A DNA stretch of 64,000 bases from Scortum barcoo. Taxonomy: Eukaryota > Chordata > Actinopteri > Centrarchiformes > Terapontidae. Positions 51,901-61,086 of this stretch are shown piece after piece. The position numbers and the translations under genes are program-made. Positions within the stretch are counted from its first letter, which is position 1. Each line of letters starts with the position of its first letter. The notes under the pieces are model-generated. The model ran no database searches, had not been told where the DNA came from, and saw only the letters and a list, made by a program, of their open reading frames with translations. The stretch lies in the NCBI GenBank assembly GCA_023238725.1, contig CM041544.1:2449501-2513500 (forward strand), written 5' to 3'.

Positions 51901-54900
51901 ATGAAGCTCTGTGTGTGGTGCTTCACAAAGTATTCATGTGTTACAGTTACATCAAGAGCTGGATAGGACCTTGGGCTGTATTAAAAGGCCTTGGATATTA
52001 TTTTGATAATTGGCACCAGTGAGCTTCTGATAATTATTATTGGTTTAATAAATTAAGAGAACTCTGACTTGTAGGTCTGCTTATCTAAAAAGACCAGCTA
52101 GACCTTTCTCCTGTGCTTGCTAAGCCAGACCATTTCTAGAGAATATAAGAGAGCAAAATGATGATACGTACTTGACATATACCATGATATAATATGCATT
52201 TGTCAACCATCAGATATTTTGTCATACTATTTATCTTATGGCAGCAATCCTTGTAATATCTTGATGCTTCTCCCATATTTAGCCATTCAGTATGATGCTG
52301 GAGCATGGATGCATAAAGCTCTCTAAAACCATGCTGTAGCTAGAGGGGTTATTGTCTCTTAGTAATCTTTGGGCTCTGTGCATGCACCCTACTTATTGAT
52401 ATCGCTGATGCTTGGTAGATGGGTAACAATGATGCTCTAGGCAGCTTTAATCTCCTGCTGCAAAGCAGTCCTGTCCTGGACCATGCACAAACCATGCCAG
52501 TTTGCAATTTGGTTTTTGAAATTTCTTTAAGATCTTTTGTAAACAGGGTAAAAATGTGAGATGACCGTGACAAGTTCTTTGTGATGCTTGTTACCAAGAA
52601 CCTGAAACTGTTGACCTGCTCCACCTCTGCGCCATTGACATGGACAGGGGTATGTTTCTGCTCTTCCTTTTCTCTTGACATTGAGCAGTAGGTTTTGCAC
52701 CACTCTGCAAGATTTGATTTCTCAATCCCAGAGCGCTATGTTTTCCAACAGTGTAATGAGGGAGATTGTGTGAGGAAATATTCAAGCAACGTGCTCGCGT
52801 AAGTGTTGTTATTTTCAGGGGGGGCAGTGGAGATGGCATCCTCTGTGGATCTGTTGGTTCTGAATGCAAACTGGTGAGGGTCTAACCTGGCTGGGATGTT
52901 GTTTTGATGGTCCTATAACATGCTTGTTTGTACAACCCAAGATTAGAGGTACAAAGGCTATTTTTAAGGTGTATATCAGCAAAGCAGGAAGTATCTATTT
53001 ATCAGGAGAGCTTCTTGGTTCTTGACAGGACAGATAGACACATCCCTCATCCAGATTACACCAGGCTATTTTTAGATCAAGGAAACACAGTCTCGTCGTC
53101 TGCATGTCTCTGCCATTTTGTGCATGTGTGTATGGGTTTGGTTTTGATTTGTTGCGACGTATGATTCTATCTGCTTAAAATGTTGAAAATTGATTACAAT
53201 GACCCAGAGAATGCAAACATCACACCTCTTCGTTCATTATTCCAAATGCTTGGTGTCCATTGTTTAAATATCCTCTGGCTGAACAGTGAAGCAGTAGCAC
53301 AGACCTATAAAAACTACAACCACAAAAGAAATAGATCTAAGACAAAAACACCACAGTCCTCAGCCATAAATGCCACAGAAAGCAATAGCAAAAAGGGACA
53401 TAATGAAAAGTACTAGGTATGTCACTTTTAATTAAATAGTGAAATTCCCTTGTACCATTGTTGTCAAGGACAATATGTTTGATCATGGCTTGAAGAGGAC
53501 AGAGGATGTTTGGTGAGAGGATGTTTATATCAAGCAGGAAGAGGCCCTCTTTCATTGCAAGTGTGAGTGTGTGTTTGTGTCTGATTGCATGTTTCGCTGT
53601 CCTTGGCTGATAAGCAGACTGACTTCTCTGTCTGTGAAATGACACAAGGGAGACTTGGGCTGATTTGGTTGTTTGTCTCAATGTGAAAGGTACATGAATT
53701 CCCTTTGAAGCCAGGACAGGACACAGAAGGGTGTTCCTGTGAAGTGTGGAAAACTTGCGACTATCCTCTGAATTTCTTTCTTCCTTATGTCTTAAAACAT
53801 CCTACATTCATTTTTCAAACAGTCAACAGTCAAAGGTTAAGTATAAATTTAGTAAAAAATGAAATATGTGTTTTCTTGATTAATCTAAAATTGTCTGACA
53901 AATAGTTCAGAGCCCAAATTGAGTTTACAATCATATAAAATCAATAAAAGCAGATCCTCACACTGGAGAAGCTGGAAGAAGTGAATGTTTGGTATGTTTC
54001 ATTTGCTTTAAGAAATGACTAAAATAAATAGTTCATTAGCAGAATAGTTGGCAATCAATTTGCTGTCAACTTGACCAATTTGTTTAAGTAATTTTGCATA
54101 ATTGCATTTAAGTCATTTTTACATAATGGAAACCATTGTTAGCTCCAGCACTTCTACTTCTTACAAATGCCCCCTTTTTTTTTAACAAAGCCTGAGAGCA
54201 GGCTACTTTGGATTTCACTATACATATTTTTGTGTGTGTAACAAAACAACATTTGAATCATTAAAAAAGGAGAGGTACAAATGGATAATGGTGTGAAGAA
54301 GGGAACAGCGATATCTTAAAATGCCATTAGAAAGTGGTTTCAGGCTGTAGGGGTTGTCATGTTATACCCATCCTCAGACTGACATTTATTTTCTTCCTTG
54401 TACCTGTTTCAGGTTGTTCCGAGAATGGGGTCAGAAAATATTTATGTAACAAAGTTTTATCTATCAGTGAAGGTGGAGGGAATGTTTTAGAAATGTTGTT
54501 TGGCACGAATTCTCATCCGGGACACAGGGAGTTTTACATTCATAAAATGATAAAAAGATGGTTATTTCTATTAAGACAAGTTAACAAAATCTCATCCTGG
54601 AATACTAAATAGCAAAGACCAACTCTTGACTCATAATCCGTGCCAGCAAACATAACAAAAACAATACTAATTTTGATGATGCTGGTTCAACATGGTGGGT
54701 GCCCTACTTACTGGAAACTCTGTTGCTATGTAGTTGTGGAATGGGGAAGTGAAAATTTGCTGTCGGGTTAAGTTCCAGCAGAGGTATCTGCAGGTAGCAG
54801 TAATGTCGGATGGAGAAATTTTCCAGTAAGAGGGAGATGGAATTCAACAACTCAAAATGACAAGATCAAGAGAGACTGATTTATGTGAATGGCAGATGCT

Positions 54901-57900
54901 GGATGTCATCCAGCTGTGAGGGAAAGTCAAATCTGTGTCTGCAGATGTGCTCAGCCAAAAAAACTGCTGAGTTTGCCCTTCGCTGGAGGAAAGTCAGCAA
55001 CACACACAGAGACAGCACTCACACATGGTCCTTATTCAGCACTCCTGTGGTTTGGCTTCCCTCTCTGTATCCATCCTGTCTGTATTATGATATCATGGTT
55101 TGTGTTAGTCAGACTGCACAAGTTGAACTTGTAAACGCTGATGTTGACACTGTCACTGTGTGGATATACACCCAGCTCTGCACTCAACGACAATAACACA
55201 CTCAACTATCGTCGACTTTGATTTATACAGATGGTAAAGAAAAACTAATTTAGTTTTGGCATAAATTGTCCACAAAACGACTGATTCAAGATTCAAGATT
55301 CAAGAATTTATTGTCATTACACAACAATTACATCAGCAATCATTGGTAATGAAATTCTTAAAGTCCCAGGCTCTCCTAACAATGCTAAAAAGAATATTAA
55401 GCAGCAATAGAGGCTGTCAACAATAATAGAAACACATCAACAATCAACAAGAAAAGTAAAAAAAGATAATTTAGAAAATAAAAATATAAAATAAAATTAA
55501 ATATAAATAATAAACTAGAGTAATAAAAAAAATAAAAAAGTAAGTAGACCTTAAAATATAAGTTATACAAATAAAATATAAACTGTAAATGTAAAGTAGG
55601 TATTATAAGTAACATATATACAATAGATATATATACACAATAGAAGAATATACACAATAGAAGTGGTGGAGTTATTAAAAAGTGGTGGTGTTGTGGACAG
55701 AGTTTAAAAGTCTTATGGCCTGCGGTATGAAGCTGTCCCTGAGCCTGGTGGTTCGGGCTCGAATGCTGCGGAACCGTCATCGGCCAGACAGCAGCAGGCA
55801 GAACAGTTTGTGGCTGGGTGACTGGGGTCCTTAATGATTTTGGTGGCCTTCTTCCTACACCGCTGGGTGTAGAGGTCCTCCATGGATGGCAGCTCCATCC
55901 TGGTGATGTGCTGAGCAGCTTTCACCACCCTCTGTAGAGTCTTACGGTTGAGGGCGGTGCAGCTGCTGTACCAGGCGGTGATGCAGCCAGTCAGGATCCT
56001 CTCTATGGTGCACCTGTAGAAGCTGCAGAGTATCCTTGAGTCCATGTTGAGCCTCCGCAGCCTGCGGAGGAAGAAGAGCCGCTGTCTGGCTGACTTTGTG
56101 ATAAAGTCAGTGTGATGAGTCCAGGTGAGGTCCTCACTGATGTGAACCCCTGAGGAACCTGAAGCTGCTGACTCTCTCCACCGTAGTCCCGTTGATGGAG
56201 AGGGGGGCGTGTTCCTCTCTCTGCCTCCTCCTGAAGTCCACGATCAACTCCTTAGTTTTGCTGACGTTAAGATGGAGGTTGTTGTCCTGGCACCAAGATG
56301 TCAGGGCTCTGACCTCCTCTCTGTAGGCCGTCTCGTCTGTCGCCGGTGATCAGGCCAATGATGGTTGTGTCGTCAGCAAATTTGACGATGGTGTTGGAGC
56401 TGTTGGTGGCCACGCAGTCATGCATGCGTGAACAGGGAGTACAGCAGAGGGCTGAGCACACAGCCCTGGGGGGGCGCCGGTGTTCAGAGTCAGGGTGGAG
56501 GATGTGGTGCTGCCCATCCAGCACAGCCTGGGGTCTGCCCGTCAGGAAGTTCAGGATCCAATCACACAGGGCGGCTGTTGAGCCCGAGGTCTCTGAGCTT
56601 GGTGACGAGCTTGGAGGGCACGATGGTGTTGAATGCTGAACTGTAGTCAATAAACAGCATTCTCACATATGTGTCCCTCTGGTCCAGGTGGGAAGAGGGC
56701 AGTGTGGAGGGTGAGGGCGATGGCATCTTCAGTTAGACCTGTTGGGCCTGTAGGCAAACTGAAGTGGGTCCAGTGAGTCCGGGATGGAAGAGGTGATGAA
56801 TGATTTGACTAACCGCTCAAAGCACTTCATGATGGTGGAGGTGAGTGCTACTGGGCGGTAGTCATTCAGGGAGAGGAATTTTGGTTTCTCTTGGGGACAG
56901 GGACAATGATGGTCTCCTTGAAACATGTGGGGACTACAGACTGGAGCAGTGACATGTTGAAAATGTCTGCAAAGACGTCTGCCTGGCTGATCTGCACACA
57001 CCTTGAGAGCTCGGCCGGGGATGCCGTCAGGTCCAGGAGCCTTACGTGTGTTAATCCGTTTTAAAGTTCTGCACACGTCTGCCCTGGATATCACAGGTGG
57101 GCAGTGGTCCTCCTGAGCCTTTTGCACCTCCACAGCTGGAGAGGTGCTCTCAAAGCGGGCATAAAAAGTGTTCAGCTCTCGTCAGGCAGAGATGGAGACA
57201 TCACCTCAGCACTGCAGATCTTCTTTTTGTAGTCCGTAAGAGTTTTTAATCCAGCCCACATGCTCCTGGTGTTGGAGCCCTTGTAATGAAACTCCACTTT
57301 GTCCCTGTACTGTCTCTTTGCGCTGCTGATGGCTCTCCGGAGCGTGCGTACCTGGACTTCCTGTACTCCTCCAAATCACCTGAGTTGTAGGCATCTGTCC
57401 GTGCTTTAAGTTTGGCACGGACTTCTCCGTTAACCCAGGGCTTCTGATTGGGGAATGTCCGCTGACAGTAATCCTTGGCAAAATACGACGTCATCGATTT
57501 GCATTTTCCGATGTATCCAATGACCGCATCTGTGTATGTGTTTATGTCTGTGTCCTTAAACACACACCACTCCGTCGTGCTGAAGCAGTCGCGCAGAGCC
57601 GAGTCTGATTGGTCGGACCACTGCTGAATGGTCCGCGTCACCGGTCCGTCACGCTTCAATTTCTGCCTATAGGAAGGCAGCAGCAGAACTGAGGCGTGGT
57701 CTGATTTTCCAAATGGAGACAGCGAGGGAAGGGCCTTGTATGCACGTGTCCGCGTAAGGGGTGTAAACATGATCAAGTGTGTTCTCATGCCACGCGTAGG
57801 GACAGCTGATGTGTTGGTGGTATCTTGGCAGGACTTTCCTCAGGTTGGCGCTGTTAAAGTACCCAGCTACAATAAACGCAGCCTCCGGCCGTGAGGTCTC

Positions 57901-60900
57901 TGTCCTGTTGATAACTCCAAACAGCTCGTCCATGGCCTTGTTGTTGTCGGTGTGTGTGGCGGAACATACACTGCTGTCATGACAACCGATGTAAACTCAC
58001 GCGGAAGATAATAAGGCCGGCATCTGATCATGAGGTGCTCCAGGTCCGGAGAACAGCCCGTAGAAATAATCTCCACGTCTGAGCACCACTTGTTGTTCAC
58101 CATGAAGCAGACACCTCCTCCCTTGCTCTTCCCTGAATTAATTGTCCGGTCCTGTCGGTGAATGGAAAGTCCGTGAAAACCAAAACGTTACAGTTCTTAA
58201 TGTCCCGTTGAAACGCCATCCTGCTCCGGAGTTCATCCAGCTTGTTATCCAGGGACTGAACATTAGCCAGAAGAATACTCGGGTAGAGGAGGCCGGTTTT
58301 CACGTTTCCTCAGCCGGACTAGGACTCCGGCCCGCGACCCTCTTTTCCTCCTTTTTCCTCCGCCTCCGCTGCTCAGGTTCAACAACAGGTAGGCTCCGCC
58401 ATGGAGATTCCCCGTTGTCAGCAGCTGGAGGCGGTATGGCGATGAAAACGTTTTTTCCACCACCACCGACCTAATTGTGTAGAAGTTTTTCTCTATCATA
58501 TTGTATTGTATGATAGGGCTCTCTTTAGCAGGTTGCATAGCTTAAAAGAAGAAATAAATAACAAAATACTGCAAAAAAACAGCAAAGTTGAGGGGAGAGC
58601 TCGAGACACGGCAGCCATCCTCGGCGCCATCTTGAGATAAATGCACGCTATCTTGAGATAAATGCATAAGGAATGGATTTTATCCATGACGTGGTGTTTG
58701 CTCTGAAATGAAATGTCCTCACAATACACTGACAGTGACAGGGTGATAAATACTGACATATCAGCAAACCATTTAAGATGTTCATGTGCATGTCTTCAAG
58801 GTGGGTATACAAATAAATGTCACAATAATCTACGGAGATCTACGCTGATCCACGGTCCTGGGGCGTTTCGTCACACTGAAAATCATAAGCAATATTAAGA
58901 ATGCATGTGTTAGACTGACCATTACACTATCTGCAAGTCTGCTGTCCTTCAACTGATAACAGGCACGACATGAAAACTTGAAAAAACAGAAGTGTCTACC
59001 CTATGACATATTAGAAAATGAAATGAAATTAAAAAAAATTTAGCTTTATTTCTAGTTCCTGTATCCTATCTGTGCTTCCTCTCATGTTGATATGAAGTTC
59101 AGCACAAGCTCACGAAGTTCCTTTCCTTTCTAAATTTGAAGAATTGTGTAAAGCCATGTGAAAAAGCTGTTTGTCTCTCTCCCCAGACAGAGTCCTGGAG
59201 AAGGCCATGCACAAGTGTGTTCTGAAGCCCCTCAAACCGGTGGTGAGCATGGCCCTGCAGGAGTTCCAGGTGCGTAGCGGGGCCTGGCAGGAGTTGAAGG
59301 AGAACCTGACATTGGCCAAGGCCCGGCAGCCGCAGGAAATGGGCGTGGCTGACACGCTTCCCCCAGACTCTGTGGCCATAGAGAAGATCAAACACAAGTT
59401 CCACACCATGAGTAAACTGTACTCCCCTGAGAAGAAGGTCACCATGCTGCTGAGGGTCTGCAAACTCATCTACACCATCATGGAGGACAACTCAGGTAGA
59501 GATCTGAATGTTGCACCAATTTTCTGCAATACATTAAAATTCAAATTCTAATCTGATTTGAATGATCAACAAATCCGAATTAAAGACCTGTATCAAATGA
59601 TGAGATTGCAGCTACAGGAGGTCACCACCCTGGTCTGTCTTCCTCTCAGGTCGTCTGTATGGTGCTGATGACTTTCTGCCCATGCTTACCTATGTCTTGG
59701 CCCAGTGTGATATGCCCCAACTGGACAATGAGATACTTTACATGATGGAGCTGCTAGACCCCTCACTTCTACATGGGGAAGGTATGTTTGTTTAAACAGA
59801 CCCTCAACCATAAAAACCCCACATTCTGATCATGATGTAAAATTCCATTGGAACATTGCAACATGCCAAAATAATTTCTTTTTACCTCTATGGTAACTCT
59901 GTCTCTGTGTACTCCTGTCCAGGTGGCTACTACCTGACCAGTGCCTTTGGAGCTATGTCTCTGATCAGAAATTTCCAGGAGGAGCAGGCAGCCAGAGTGC
60001 TGAGCTCTGAAACCAGAGACACACTCCATCAGTGGCACCGCCGACGCACCACCCAGCGCTCTGCACCATCTATTGATGACTTCCAGGTAAAAACAGTCAT
60101 ACTGGACCTTCCCCTAAATTCAAATTTTTCATAACAGTAATAGCGACATAGCCAATTCTTAATATTGCAAAAGTTGAACACAAGACTGGATTTTAGCATT
60201 TATAGTGGCTTTATAGTTTTCTTTCCTGATCACTTTTAAGGCACAGATTTCTGCTTGCACCAAGCCATGAGTTCAGATTGCAGTATTTACAGTCCTTGAG
60301 GTTGCTCCAGTTGGTTCTTTCAGGATGTAGACTTTAAAGTATACTTCAGCTTTACATTAAAATCAAAAGCTGTTGTTTGCTAAGACTGCTACAGTAGACT
60401 TTGAAATGCCCCAAACTACTTAAAATTCACTTTTCTAAATTACAGTTATTTCTGTATTCATATTTTCTATTTCTAGAAAAGCCAAGTTTGGTAGTGCTGT
60501 AGTTTCAGGACTAATGTCTCTGCCATACATCAAAAACAGTGTTTACTTTGTGACAGCTGTAGAATATTTGTCCAATTTGTTTGTGTTTTTTTTTCTGACT
60601 GTCCCTCAGAACTACCTGCGAGTGGCACTGCAGGAGCTGGACAGCGGCTGTACGGCAAAGACCCTACAGGTCCGACCATATGCCACAGTGGAGGAGGTGT
60701 GTCAGCTGTGTGCCCAAAAATTTAAAGTATCAGACCCTGAGAACTACAGCCTATTCCTGCTTATGGAAGGTAGCAGCCAGCAGCTGGCACCGGACACCCA
60801 CCCCCAGAAGATTAAGGCAGAGCTCCACAGTCGCCCGCAGGTTGCTCCCTTTCACTTTGTCTTCCGCCGTGTGGCCAAGAGCAACACCTCATCATCAGCT

Positions 60901-61086
60901 CCGCCTGACCCTACACCCAACCTCAATGATCTCACTGTGACCTCTGACCCCCAGGCCAACCTGAATGACCTCAGCATGGACCTCCCAGCCCCCTCCACCC
61001 AGCCCACTTTGAGCTTAGGCCTCAGTCCTACTCTGAGCCTCAGTCTGCCACCCAACCACCTTAATGGGAACACCGTATCTATATGA
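28130..61086 (+). CDS. rin2: RIN2: Ras and Rab interactor 2, Rab5 GEF
   Basis: Eleven coding exons: 28130-28183, 33851-33951, 37078-37288, 38150-38261, 40092-40164, 40686-40777, 47417-49048, 59187-59495, 59650-59781, 59923-60086, 60610-61086. They join in one frame with GT/AG boundaries to give 3357 bases (1118 residues). In order: short N-terminus with 'KGSFFK' and 'LIDSFAWEIG'; SH2 region about residues 95-195; proline-rich motifs near 238 and 382; serine-rich linker; acidic run near 607; RH segment near 664-760; VPS9 GEF domain about 759-945; Ras-association domain about 961-1050. From known biology, RIN2 activates Rab5 on early endosomes and responds to Ras/R-Ras. Human RIN2 is about 895 residues; the extra length is in the linker and tail. 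Closer to RIN2 than RIN1/RIN3 by motifs such as 'RDSGYDSL' and 'TPSELEC'. Confidence 0.93.
28694..28750. repeat. (TATAA)n pentanucleotide repeat
   Basis: About eleven TATAA/ATAAT units in tandem. Confidence 0.95.
28965..30575 (+). mobile_element. Tc1/mariner element, complete ends, dead transposase
   Basis: Termini are inverted: left 'cagtagggcaaaaaagtatt', right reverse complement 'cagtggggcaaaaaagtatt', with long inverted repeats of about 100 bases and TA flanks at 28963-28964 and 30576-30577. Length is 1611 bp, normal for the Tc1 group. It lies in a rin2 intron, in the gene's orientation. Confidence 0.92.
29331..30364 (+). pseudogene. Broken Tc1 transposase
   Basis: The start 'MAKTKELSKDTRNKIVDLHQ' and helix-turn-helix text 'AIGKQLGVKKSTVGAIIRKW' show the N-terminal DNA-binding domain. 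The frame fails around 29540-29560. Further lesions include a short insertion near 29683 ('gccagccagac') and an in-frame stop at 29789 ('ggtaagatg'). The catalytic-domain sequence still reads in pieces ('SQSPDLNPIENLWRE'-like at about 30150-30190). It cannot make a working transposase. Confidence 0.85.
32807..33055 (+). repeat. Copy B of the dispersed segment
   Basis: Uninterrupted counterpart of copy A at 27092-27949, on the same strand about 5.7 kb away and across the first coding exon of rin2. It helps define the LINE insertion point in copy A. Confidence 0.7.
33851..33951 (+). CDS. rin2: rin2 coding exon 2
   Basis: The acceptor is 'tctttcttag' and the donor 'ttgg|gtgagc'. It encodes 'LIDSFAWEIGTLKKEM', matching 'LIDTIASEIGELKQEM' in the mammalian protein as I recall it, then a lysine/serine-rich stretch. 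Confidence 0.88.
35959..36360 (-). mobile_element. L2-type LINE 3' end, minus strand
   Basis: Starts (as its 3' tail) with tandem 'tttcaaga' units and the 'atttattgtcattacacaac' end. It is near-identical to 55300-55400, where the same family has a long copy. Only the 3' UTR is present, and it contains a TA repeat at about 36245-36277. Confidence 0.8.
36545..36946 (-). mobile_element. tRNA-derived SINE, minus strand, interrupted
   Basis: On the minus strand the head is 'tccatggggacttggcttgg' (36900s) followed by a degraded B-box region, and the body continues at 36545-36620 ('ggtaccttgctcaagggcac' on plus, a common teleost repeat motif). The two halves are separated by an L2 end at 36621-36854. 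The pentamer 'ctcca' flanks the insertion. Confidence 0.65.
36621..36854 (+). mobile_element. L2-type LINE 3' end nested in the SINE
   Basis: A plus-strand 3' UTR fragment ending 'caatgacaataaattcttga' and 'aatct' tail units. It is bounded by 'ctcca' on both sides (36616-36620 and 36855-36859), consistent with a short target duplication. Confidence 0.7.
37078..37288 (+). CDS. rin2: rin2 coding exon 3 (start of SH2 region)
   Basis: The acceptor is 'gttttcag' and the donor 'cctgga|gtaagg'. It contains 'ARDSGYDSLHRRLSVLDRL', a RIN2 hallmark, and 'HAVWLQLGLSHQDATRILQS' leading into the SH2 fold. Confidence 0.92.
37479..37661. repeat. 92-bp tandem duplication
   Basis: Units 37479-37570 and 37571-37661 are nearly identical; I count one A deleted and one C-to-A change. 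It lies in rin2 intron 3 and is followed at once by a short hairpin (37662-37683). Confidence 0.92.
37662..37683. repeat. Short perfect hairpin
   Basis: 'gattactatt' and 'aatagtaatc' are exact reverse complements separated by TT. It abuts the 92-bp tandem duplication. Confidence 0.8.
38150..38261 (+). CDS. rin2: rin2 coding exon 4 (SH2 core)
   Basis: The acceptor is 'ggcctgcag' and the donor 'tac a|gtaagc'. It holds 'TFVVRKSISLQRKVISLRM', the FLVR-type phosphate-binding strand of the SH2 domain with the arginine present, and 'VRDFPVKESQY'. Confidence 0.92.
38262..40091 (+). other. rin2: rin2 intron 4
   Basis: About 1.8 kb with no recognisable repeat or coding signal. Confidence 0.7.
40092..40164 (+). 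CDS. rin2: rin2 coding exon 5
   Basis: The acceptor is 'gttctcacag' and the donor 'cag|gtgagc'. It encodes 'FSLEGSGLSFADLFRLMAF', almost the same as mammalian RIN2, in the C-terminal part of the SH2 region. Confidence 0.93.
40686..40777 (+). CDS. rin2: rin2 coding exon 6
   Basis: The acceptor is 'ctttcctag' and the donor 'gcag|gtttgt'. It encodes 'DVLPFTLKLPEAIASATTA' and 'LEEVAKLG', the end of the SH2 region. Confidence 0.92.
41971..42202. mobile_element. 232-bp piggyBac-like MITE
   Basis: The left end is 'cccataagaacccacagtg'; the right end read in reverse complement is 'cccgtaagaacgcagacc'. TTAA flanks both ends exactly (41967-41970 and 42203-42206). TTAA duplication with CCC...GGG termini is the signature of the piggyBac superfamily. 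It has no coding capacity. Confidence 0.8.
42397..45700 (-). mobile_element. Rex3 (RTE-clade) LINE, near full length, inactivated
   Basis: A 3304-bp element read on the minus strand. It is flanked by the 12-bp duplication 'acattgtaatgt' (42385-42396 and 45701-45712) and ends in an ATCC tail (42397-42412). Endonuclease pieces at 45577-44567 show 'IGTWNVTSLG', 'VLLGDFNAHVG' and 'ADHHLVVSW'. Reverse transcriptase pieces at 43908-42822 show 'CFVDLEMAFDRVPRG', 'GLRQGCPLSPVLFIIFMDRI', an FADD motif at about 43199-43222 in a shifted frame and 'FKYLGVLFTSEG'. The plus-strand stretch at 43313-43333 ('GGTGACAAAGGGCAACCCTG') is a conserved Rex3 RT sequence as I recall it. Several frameshifts make it inactive. 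Confidence 0.9.
45973..45997. repeat. (GT)n microsatellite
   Basis: Twelve GT units in rin2 intron 6. Confidence 0.95.
46150..46382 (+). other. rin2: Possible alternative first exon or internal promoter of rin2
   Basis: A stretch of more balanced composition, containing an AP-1-like TGAGTCA near 46215 and ending at a consensus donor ('tcaca|gtgagtatt'). Joined to the exon at 47417 it keeps an open frame from 46238 but has no ATG, so translation would start at a later Met. This is inference from sequence only. Confidence 0.2.
47417..49048 (+). CDS. rin2: rin2 coding exon 7, large linker exon
   Basis: A single 1632-bp exon. The acceptor is 'tcacacag' and the donor 'gatcg|gtgagt'. It carries 'RTPSELECCQSNGALCFINP' near its start, proline-rich SH3-ligand-like motifs ('RPPPPAQRP' and 'PPPRPPPPRF'), serine-rich blocks, 'GQRLSDMSLSTDSSDSLDF', an acidic run ending 'EEEPDYGVSLESD', and the RH segment 'LTPEKRAIRKVVELSRDKGS' and 'YFGCLVQDYLSYM'. 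It ends 'PPIESLIPEDQI' as in mammalian RIN2. The open frame extends upstream to 47317, but that part is intron. Confidence 0.95.
50361..50380. repeat. (CA)n microsatellite
   Basis: About ten CA units in rin2 intron 7. Confidence 0.9.
50917..50968 (+). repeat. Short dispersed repeat motif
   Basis: 'gtcaaatggcctta', then 'gcagcaggtggagccagaga' and a T-run. It matches 13213-13270 closely in the same order. Probably part of an older interspersed repeat that I cannot name. Confidence 0.5.
52370..52910 (-). mobile_element. Decayed L2-type LINE fragment
   Basis: On the minus strand, 'HTPVHVNGAEVEQVNSFRFL' matches the 'INGxxVExVxSFKFLG' region after the RT active site seen in the copy at 3047-5130. 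The upstream part resembles the region around the polymerase block. Many stops; an old remnant. Confidence 0.65.
55284..58630 (-). mobile_element. L2-type LINE, nearly complete, inactivated
   Basis: On the minus strand it starts at the 'caagatggcgccgaggatgg' 5' end and finishes in tandem 'ttcaag' units at 55284-55306. Endonuclease start at 58303-58097 ('LANVQSLDNKLDELRSRM'), with a small deletion after 'NVLVFT'. More endonuclease at 58103-57667, a linker at 57788-57246, RT at 57133-56729 ('KAPGPDGIPGRALK', 'SLNDYRPVALTSTIMKCFER', 'DPLQFAYRP') and 56650-56267 ('KFADDTTIIGLITG'), and the RT tail at 56045-55713 ('RILTGCITAWYSSC'). Frameshifts split every domain. It shares its 3' end with 35959-36360. 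Confidence 0.88.
59187..59495 (+). CDS. rin2: rin2 coding exon 8 (start of VPS9 domain)
   Basis: The acceptor is 'ctccccag' and the donor 'actcag|gtagag'. It encodes 'DRVLEKAMHKCVLKPLKPVV', the helical bundle before the VPS9 core, and 'YSPEKKVTMLLRVCKLIYTI'. Very close to mammalian RIN2. Confidence 0.95.
59650..59781 (+). CDS. rin2: rin2 coding exon 9 (VPS9 core)
   Basis: The acceptor is 'cctctcag' and the donor 'gggaag|gtatgt'. It encodes 'GRLYGADDFLPMLTYVLAQC', where the conserved acidic residues of VPS9 GEF domains are present, and 'YMMELLDPSLLHGEG'. Confidence 0.96.
59923..60086 (+). CDS. rin2: rin2 coding exon 10 (VPS9 end)
   Basis: The acceptor is 'cctgtccag' and the donor 'ttccag|gtaaaa'. 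It encodes 'GYYLTSAFGAMSLIRNFQEE', including the conserved Tyr and Thr of the VPS9 Rab-binding surface, then 'SSETRDTLHQWHRRRTTQRS'. Confidence 0.96.
60087..60609 (+). other. rin2: rin2 intron 10
   Basis: About 520 bases of AT-rich sequence with a pyrimidine-rich acceptor. No repeat or gene recognised. Confidence 0.8.
60610..61086 (+). CDS. rin2: rin2 last coding exon (Ras-association domain)
   Basis: The acceptor is 'tgtccctcag'; stop TGA at 61084-61086. It encodes the RA domain ('NYLRVALQELDSGCTAKTLQ', 'VEEVCQLCAQKFKV', 'IKAELHSRPQVAPFHFVFRR'). A 68-residue tail with two 'NLNDL' units and repeated leucine/serine text follows; it differs from the short mammalian C-terminus. The frame is open upstream to 60514, but that part is intron. 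Confidence 0.95.
   Translation, partial: NYLRVALQELDSGCTAKTLQVRPYATVEEVCQLCAQKFKVSDPENYSLFLLMEGSSQQLAPDTHPQKIKAELHSRPQVAPFHFVFRRVAKSNTSSSAPPDPTPNLNDLTVTSDPQANLNDLSMDLPAPSTQPTLSLGLSPTLSLSLPPNHLNGNTVSI

Larger units (their letters stand above)
49049..59186 (+). other. rin2: Large rin2 intron 7
   Basis: About 10 kb. It contains a CA repeat (50361-50380), a short repeated motif (50917-50968), a decayed L2 RT fragment (52370-52910, minus) and a long L2 (55284-58630, minus). The sequence at 50200-50260 has a LINE-tail-like 'gggggacaataaagatat'. Remaining parts show nothing I can support. Confidence 0.8.

Noticed and set aside
58142..58474. 110-codon plus-strand frame
   Set aside because: Antisense to the endonuclease region of the L2 copy; no recognisable domain.
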